Below are positions 21,480 to 22,172 of a stretch of DNA of 22,172 bases, piece by piece; the first letter of the stretch is position 1; each line of letters begins with the position of its first letter. Under the pieces are notes generated by a model. The model had not been told where the DNA came from. It saw only the letters and a program-made list of their open reading frames with translations, and did not search any database. The DNA comes from a virus. The translations under genes were made by a program, and so were the position numbers. The stretch covers positions 1-22,172 of IMG/VR virus record IMGVR_UViG_3300021437_000568, one strand, 5' to 3'.

Positions 21480-22010
21480 ATGGCAACCAGCCCTAGCACC
21501 CACCCAGAGTTGTACGAGTCGATCAAGCTCGGCAACTCCCCGTCGCCCGGGCGCGTGACGCTCTCCGGCCACGACCGCAAACAGAAGTGGGAGATTCAAA
21601 ACCCCAAGGGCACTACAGGGTTCAACGAAATCAACCACGGGCAAGAGCCCATGACGTTTACCGCGACGTTCTACCTCGTGGACCTCGACGACGTGCAAGC
21701 GTGGGAGGATTTCCTGCGCGTGCTTCGTAGCGCGATCCCGATCGCCGGCGGCAAGCCCAAGGCGCTCCCGATCTATCATCCAGACCTCGCGCGCCAGCAA
21801 ATCTCGGACGTCGTGTGCGAGACGATCGGCGGCCTTACGCATGACGACAAGGGCGGCGCGACGGTGAGCGTCACGTTTCTCGAGTACCGCCCGCACAAGC
21901 CGCGCCCCGCTACCAAGCCCGCCGCGCGTCAAGGCGTGACGACACTCGACCCGAACGCCGCCGCAAAGCGCGAGCTCTCCCAGTTGCTTGAGCAGGCGAA
22001 AGGCCCGTGA
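21480..22010 (+). CDS. Putative baseplate / tail protein
   Basis: 176 residues from ATG 21480, with GGAGG at 21466-21470 placed 9 nt upstream. It has a beta-rich body (GRVTLSGHDRKQKWEIQNPK, GQEPMTFTATFYLVDLDDVQ, then GGKPKALPIYHPDLA and GGATVSVTFLEYRPHKPRPA) and a charged helical end. The position after the tape measure and the pattern of a domain ending in a VTFLEY strand recall proteins at the tape-measure / baseplate-hub junction of Mu- and P2-type tails. The exact family is not certain. Confidence 0.5.
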   Translation: MATSPSTHPELYESIKLGNSPSPGRVTLSGHDRKQKWEIQNPKGTTGFNEINHGQEPMTFTATFYLVDLDDVQAWEDFLRVLRSAIPIAGGKPKALPIYHPDLARQQISDVVCETIGGLTHDDKGGATVSVTFLEYRPHKPRPATKPAARQGVTTLDPNAAAKRELSQLLEQAKGP

Positions 22011-22013
22011 TCC

Positions 22014-22172
22014 GTGGCGTCCGTTGAAAGCCGCATAGCACGGTTGGAGCGTGTGTTTCTGCGCGGGCCGACGGGTGCCGTGGGCCCGCCGGGGATGACT
22101 GGTCCACGCGGTGCGGCGGGCTCCGCGGGCGCGACTGGGCCGACAGGGCCCCAAGGTTTGCAAGGCGTGCCT
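22014..22172 (+). CDS. Collagen-like protein, partial (runs off the window)
   Basis: Open to the end of the window, 53 residues seen from GTG 22014, which is 3 nt after the previous stop. A short amphipathic helix (SVESRIARLERVFL) is followed from Gly18 by twelve perfect Gly-X-Y triplets (GPTGAVGPPGMTGPRGAAGS and on). Collagen-like stretches in phage proteins make trimeric stalks that carry fibre heads. The rest of the gene, probably with a C-terminal binding or trimerisation domain, lies outside. Confidence 0.75.
   Translation, partial: MASVESRIARLERVFLRGPTGAVGPPGMTGPRGAAGSAGATGPTGPQGLQGVP

Noticed and set aside
1-22172. tRNA genes, CRISPR arrays, insertion sequences
   Set aside because: No cloverleaf-like segments, regularly spaced repeats or transposase motifs were seen on either strand by eye.

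Overview
The window is part of a high-GC, tailed, contractile-tail (myovirus-type) bacteriophage or prophage genome. It holds a nearly gap-free late-gene block: packaging, head, head-tail joining, tail sheath and tube, tape measure and the start of the baseplate. The strong GC bias, the TTGAC / TAnnnT promoters set almost directly on start codons, and the mix of leaderless-looking and Shine-Dalgarno starts fit a high-GC host such as an actinobacterium. Nothing in the window names the host, and other high-GC lineages remain possible. The head genes are arranged as in Mu (protease with nested scaffold, then major head protein), but the tail set is a generic myovirus one.

Layout. At 1-3247 (+) lie an HNH endonuclease, a small protein, a probable small terminase, an endonuclease VII-like zinc protein and three small unknown genes. 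At 3244-6275 (-) the portal and large terminase are transcribed opposite to the rest. A 59-bp gap at 6276-6334 carries two overlapping divergent promoters. At 6335-9789 (+) are an S49 prohead protease with an in-frame nested scaffold, a decoration-type protein and the major capsid protein, followed by a terminator-like hairpin. At 9866-12219 (+) a GIY-YIG homing endonuclease gene is inserted at the start of a head-tail connector gene, followed by two more neck genes. At 12223-15311 there is an accessory cassette: a beta-helix spike with a collagen-like neck (+) and two minus-strand genes, one with a LamG-like (lectin-type) fold. At 15396-18542 (+) are the tail sheath, a second GIY-YIG endonuclease and the tail tube. 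At 18644-19239 are tail assembly chaperones with a clear -1 frameshift signal. Then come the tape measure, two small tail or baseplate genes, and the start of a collagen-like protein that runs off the window.

The most notable signals are four. (1) The first GIY-YIG gene begins with a copy of the N-terminus of the gene it interrupts; that gene restarts at a TTG immediately after it with its own strong ribosome site, so the insertion repairs its target without an intron. (2) A perfect 39-bp direct repeat lies exactly 6 nt before the nested scaffold ATG and exactly 6 nt before the sheath ATG, and reads as a promoter. (3) Six promoter-like sites have the -10 box 8-12 nt from an ATG, which implies leaderless or nearly leaderless late mRNAs. 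(4) The chaperone gene has a TTTAAAA slippery site, a 7-nt spacer and a perfect 8-bp hairpin.

Four homing-type nucleases in 22 kb, each beside an essential structural or packaging gene, show heavy colonisation by selfish elements. No tRNA, rRNA, CRISPR array or insertion sequence was seen, and no gene-free stretch exceeds about 110 bases.
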